The notes under the pieces: generated by a model
Told to the model about the DNA's origin: nothing
Databases searched by the model: none
Seen by the model: only the letters and a program-made list of their open reading frames with translations
Translations under genes and position numbers: made by a program
In this document: positions 6,715 through 8,490 of the stretch, piece by piece
How positions within the stretch are numbered: the stretch's first letter is position 1
Layout: the number at the start of each line of letters is the position of its first letter
Source of the DNA: Myxococcales bacterium
Lineage (GTDB): Bacteria; Myxococcota; Bradymonadia; REDH01
NCBI GenBank assembly: GCA_018970625.1
Contig: JAGWVZ010000130.1
Coordinates: forward strand, 1 to 8,490
Reading direction: 5' to 3'
DNA length: 8,490 bases

Positions 6715-7733
6715 GCCGCTGTCGCGCCTCGCGTTGCTGGCACTCGGTTGCCCTCTTTGCGATCATGCTCCCGCTGACGGCCTGTCAGGGCGATGGTACG
6801 CCCGCAGACCGTGCTCGCGATTCAGCCGAGTCGAACGCGGACGCCGGCGCTGACATCGGCGCAGACACCGGCACCGATGTCTCTCCCGACGTGGCCGTCG
6901 ATTCGGATTCCAGCATCAGCGACACCGAAGAGCCATTCGATGGGTCTTCGATTCCCACGAGTTGTGATGCGCCCGACCGGCAAACGATGGCGATGGTGAA
7001 CGTGCTCCGGTTCTCACGCGAGGTCGAAGGCGGCCGTGTTCCGGGTATTGATCTGGACGATCGCGTCTCGGACAACCGCGACGCCCTGGGCTGTTTTCAG
7101 GCAGACGCCACGGCGCCTGATGGTACCCCGGGCGTCGACGCTGCGTTCTCTACCCTTCTGCCTGCACTCGAGGCCGTCGGCGGCGATGCGATTGAGGGCC
7201 TGGTGCAGTCGGCGATCAACATGGGCGAGCTGTTGCTTGCGATGGAGGTCACCGGACTGGACGACCCGCTGAACGATGACTGCGTACAGGTACGCATCAG
7301 CCGCGGCGCCGGCGTTCCGTCGCTTGGCACCGACGGTCTTCTGCTTGCTGGCCAGACCTACGAACGCGATCCCGAAGGCCCGGAGTCGCTCATTACCGGT
7401 GCCACCATCCGGAACGGTGTGCTGGAAGCGGGTCCGTTTGAGTTGGCGCTGCCGCTGCAGGTGTTTGACCGATTCATTTTGTTCAACGTGCGACAGGCGC
7501 GTCTGAAGGTGCAGGTGACGCAGGGCGGCGATTGGGAAGGGGTCATGGGTGGCGCCGTGCTGATCTCCGAGATCGAGCAGGTCGCTCAGGATGCGGGCGA
7601 GACCGTCTCTGCGGTGCTGCAGACGATTGTTGGACAGGCCGCCGACCTGCTGCCGAATGAAGCGGGTGTATGTCAGGCGCTGTCGGTCGCGCTGGTGTTC
7701 AACGCCCGTGACGGGTTTTTTTACGATCCCTGA
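6711..7733 (+). CDS. Lipoprotein of unknown family with Asp-rich linker
   Basis: A 340-residue protein I do not recognise. Residues 1-24 are a lipoprotein signal peptide with lipobox LTAC and C25; the +2 residue is Gln. Residues about 27-75 form a low-complexity linker rich in Asp, Ala, Gly and Ser (D-A-G-A-D-I-G-A-D-T-G-T-D). The remaining globular part, about 83-340, is predicted to be mixed alpha/beta and contains four cysteines (C85, C128, C191, C321), enough for two disulfides in the periplasm or at the surface. It ends in V-F-N-A-R-D-G-F-F-Y-D-P. The ATG overlaps the DUF1552 stop (ATGA) and has GGAGG 7 nt upstream, so it is well translated and coupled. Its signal and linker resemble those of the first gene product, suggesting the same localisation and perhaps a shared complex. 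No catalytic motif is evident. Confidence 0.85.
   Translation: MSRCRASRCWHSVALFAIMLPLTACQGDGTPADRARDSAESNADAGADIGADTGTDVSPDVAVDSDSSISDTEEPFDGSSIPTSCDAPDRQTMAMVNVLRFSREVEGGRVPGIDLDDRVSDNRDALGCFQADATAPDGTPGVDAAFSTLLPALEAVGGDAIEGLVQSAINMGELLLAMEVTGLDDPLNDDCVQVRISRGAGVPSLGTDGLLLAGQTYERDPEGPESLITGATIRNGVLEAGPFELALPLQVFDRFILFNVRQARLKVQVTQGGDWEGVMGGAVLISEIEQVAQDAGETVSAVLQTIVGQAADLLPNEAGVCQALSVALVFNARDGFFYDP
6779..6805 (+). repeat. Lipobox-region sequence shared with 3697-3723 (copy 2)
   Basis: This is the second copy of the 27-bp near-identical segment (25 of 27 matches) around the lipidated Cys codon of the third operon gene. Confidence 0.85.
7705..7722 (+). terminator. Short intrinsic-terminator-like hairpin inside the 3' end of the third gene
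   Basis: CCCG (7705-7708) and CGGG (7712-7715) pair around TGA, extendable by one G-T wobble, and are followed at once by seven T (7716-7722). That is the layout of a Rho-independent terminator, but the stem is short. It sits before the stop codon (7731-7733), within codons for N-A-R-D-G-F-F-Y. No better hairpin with a T run is visible in the next 140 bp. Confidence 0.35.
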
Positions 7734-7842
7734 ATCTGACCGCCGCCCTGTGAAGGCCCGAAGCCAGAAGGCGTCCACACGTCGTCCGCTTGCGAGGTCC
7801 TTGTGGATTTTACGGCGCGCTGAGAAACTATTGTGCCCCACA

Positions 7843-7859
7843 GGACACACGCCGTGTCC
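7843..7859 (+). promoter_or_regulatory. 6-bp inverted repeat upstream of the MFS gene
   Basis: GGACAC (7843-7848) and GTGTCC (7854-7859) are perfect complements around ACGCC, ending 20 nt before the TTG start. There is no T tract. In this 146-bp gap a TTGTGGA at 7801-7807 repeats the proposed -35 hexamer found at 3561. A possible -10, AACTAT, lies at 7826-7831 with a poor 19-bp spacer. Confidence 0.35.
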
Positions 7860-7879
7860 GCCGGGTCAGGATCTGGCTC

Positions 7880-8490
7880 TTGAACCTCGCGCCGTCCGCT
7901 GTTACCCGCGAACCACTCGTCAGCCGAAGCTTCGTGCTGCTGGTGATGGGTCAGTTCATGCAGTCGCTCGGGTACTCGACCCTGCCGCTGTTGCCTCTCT
8001 ATCTGACCTGGATGGGAGCCACTCGGCTGGAGATAGGTGTCACCATGGCGGTGGGCTCAATCGGTGGGCTGTTGTTTCGTCCGGTAGTGGGTTGGGCACT
8101 CGACCGGGTGGGCCGCCGCCCGACGCTGCTCGTTGGTACGGTGATGCTGGGTCTGGCTACGATTCTGCTGGGTTGGGTCAGGGAGCCCGGGTGGTTGTTG
8201 TATGCGGATCGGGTGCTGTTCGGACTGGGCGTCGGTTGTCTGTTTACCGGGTACTTCACCTGGGCCGCCGACCTCGTTCCTGCTTCGCGGCGAACCGAGG
8301 GTCTGGCGTTATTTGGGATCGCCGGGCTCCTGCCTCTGTGTGTGAACCCGATCTCTACGGAGCTGGGTCTGACCGGCGCTGAGATTCGCTGGTTGTTTCC
8401 GTGGGTGGGGGTGCTGATCCTGTGTTCGCTGTTTTTTGTGCTGCAGCTGAAGGAGCCGGAACGTGCGGCGGCGGCGGGCAGCAGCCGGGT
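7880..8490 (+). CDS. MFS transporter, N-terminal half (partial)
   Basis: An open frame runs from about 7880 past the window end (203 codons visible). I propose the TTG at 7880-7882 because AGGA lies 8 nt upstream and the first ATG (7946) would cut into helix 1. Six hydrophobic helices are visible: about 18-40, 50-73, 84-102, 107-132, 140-162 and 172-193. Between helices 2 and 3 lies the MFS motif A, G71-W-A-L-D75-R-V-G78-R79-R80. The fourth helix carries a charged D-R and G-x-G-x-G pattern, also usual in MFS drug or metabolite exporters. It is an inner-membrane secondary transporter driven by an ion gradient, with unknown substrate. It lies 146 bp after the third lipoprotein gene and may have its own promoter. 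Confidence 0.88.
   Translation, partial: MNLAPSAVTREPLVSRSFVLLVMGQFMQSLGYSTLPLLPLYLTWMGATRLEIGVTMAVGSIGGLLFRPVVGWALDRVGRRPTLLVGTVMLGLATILLGWVREPGWLLYADRVLFGLGVGCLFTGYFTWAADLVPASRRTEGLALFGIAGLLPLCVNPISTELGLTGAEIRWLFPWVGVLILCSLFFVLQLKEPERAAAAGSSR

Noticed and set aside
7712..7725. Programmed -1 frameshift at the T7 run
   Set aside because: The phase of the run relative to the reading frame does not give an X-XXY-YYZ heptamer, and the -1 frame adds only about ten codons before a stop.
7014..7850. 278-codon open frame on the minus strand
   Set aside because: Antisense to the third lipoprotein gene, which has a strong ribosome site and signal peptide. The antisense product looks like a shadow (many Arg, Gln, His).
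7591..8382. 263-codon + strand frame overlapping the third lipoprotein and the MFS gene
   Set aside because: The MFS frame in the same stretch gives clear helices and motif A, while this frame gives Arg/Gly/Ser-rich sequence.
1..8490. tRNA, rRNA, insertion sequence, attachment site or CRISPR array
   Set aside because: None is recognisable on either strand. No transposase-like protein or terminal inverted repeats were seen.

Overview
The window is GC-rich bacterial DNA with dense coding on both strands. Gene content suggests a Gram-negative bacterium of the Myxococcota/Bradymonadota type (the old deltaproteobacterial myxobacterial groups), with Planctomycetota-like alternatives less likely. 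The reasons are a Hanks-type Ser/Thr kinase with a Pro/Thr-rich tail, an outer-membrane beta-barrel protein, lipoproteins with Asp/Gly-rich linkers after the lipidated Cys, and a DUF1592/DUF1588-type plus DUF1552 gene pair. This placement is inference from protein style; no rRNA or other marker gene is present.

Left part (1-3278): the C-terminal end of a BtuF-like periplasmic binding protein on the + strand runs head-to-head into the end of a minus-strand kinase gene, and their two stop codons share one CTAG. The kinase lies 40 bp downstream of a minus-strand outer-membrane beta-barrel gene, so the two probably form an operon (barrel first, kinase second). The kinase combines an N-terminal beta-sandwich-like domain, a kinase domain with all catalytic motifs, one transmembrane helix and a Pro-rich extracytoplasmic tail.

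Middle (3279-3616): a 338-bp divergent intergenic region with a near-palindrome, a weak sigma70-like promoter candidate and a perfect inverted repeat close to the start of the rightward operon.

Right part (3617-7733): a tight + strand operon of three exported proteins linked by two ATGA stop/start overlaps. They are a lipoprotein with the DUF1587-DUF1595-DUF1592-DUF1588-DUF1585 architecture and one haem-c-type CAGCH motif, a Tat-exported DUF1552 protein, and an unrecognised Asp-rich-linker lipoprotein. The first and third proteins share an almost identical sequence around the lipidation site. The last codons of the third gene contain a short hairpin followed by seven T, resembling an intrinsic terminator. 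A partial MFS transporter gene follows at 7880, probably from a TTG start, and runs off the window.

The most interesting unit is the three-gene exported module. DUF1592/DUF1588 and DUF1552 proteins are a recurrent pair of unknown function. Here they are translationally coupled to a third lipoprotein that I cannot place in a family, and perfect inverted repeats lie just upstream of each of the three starts.
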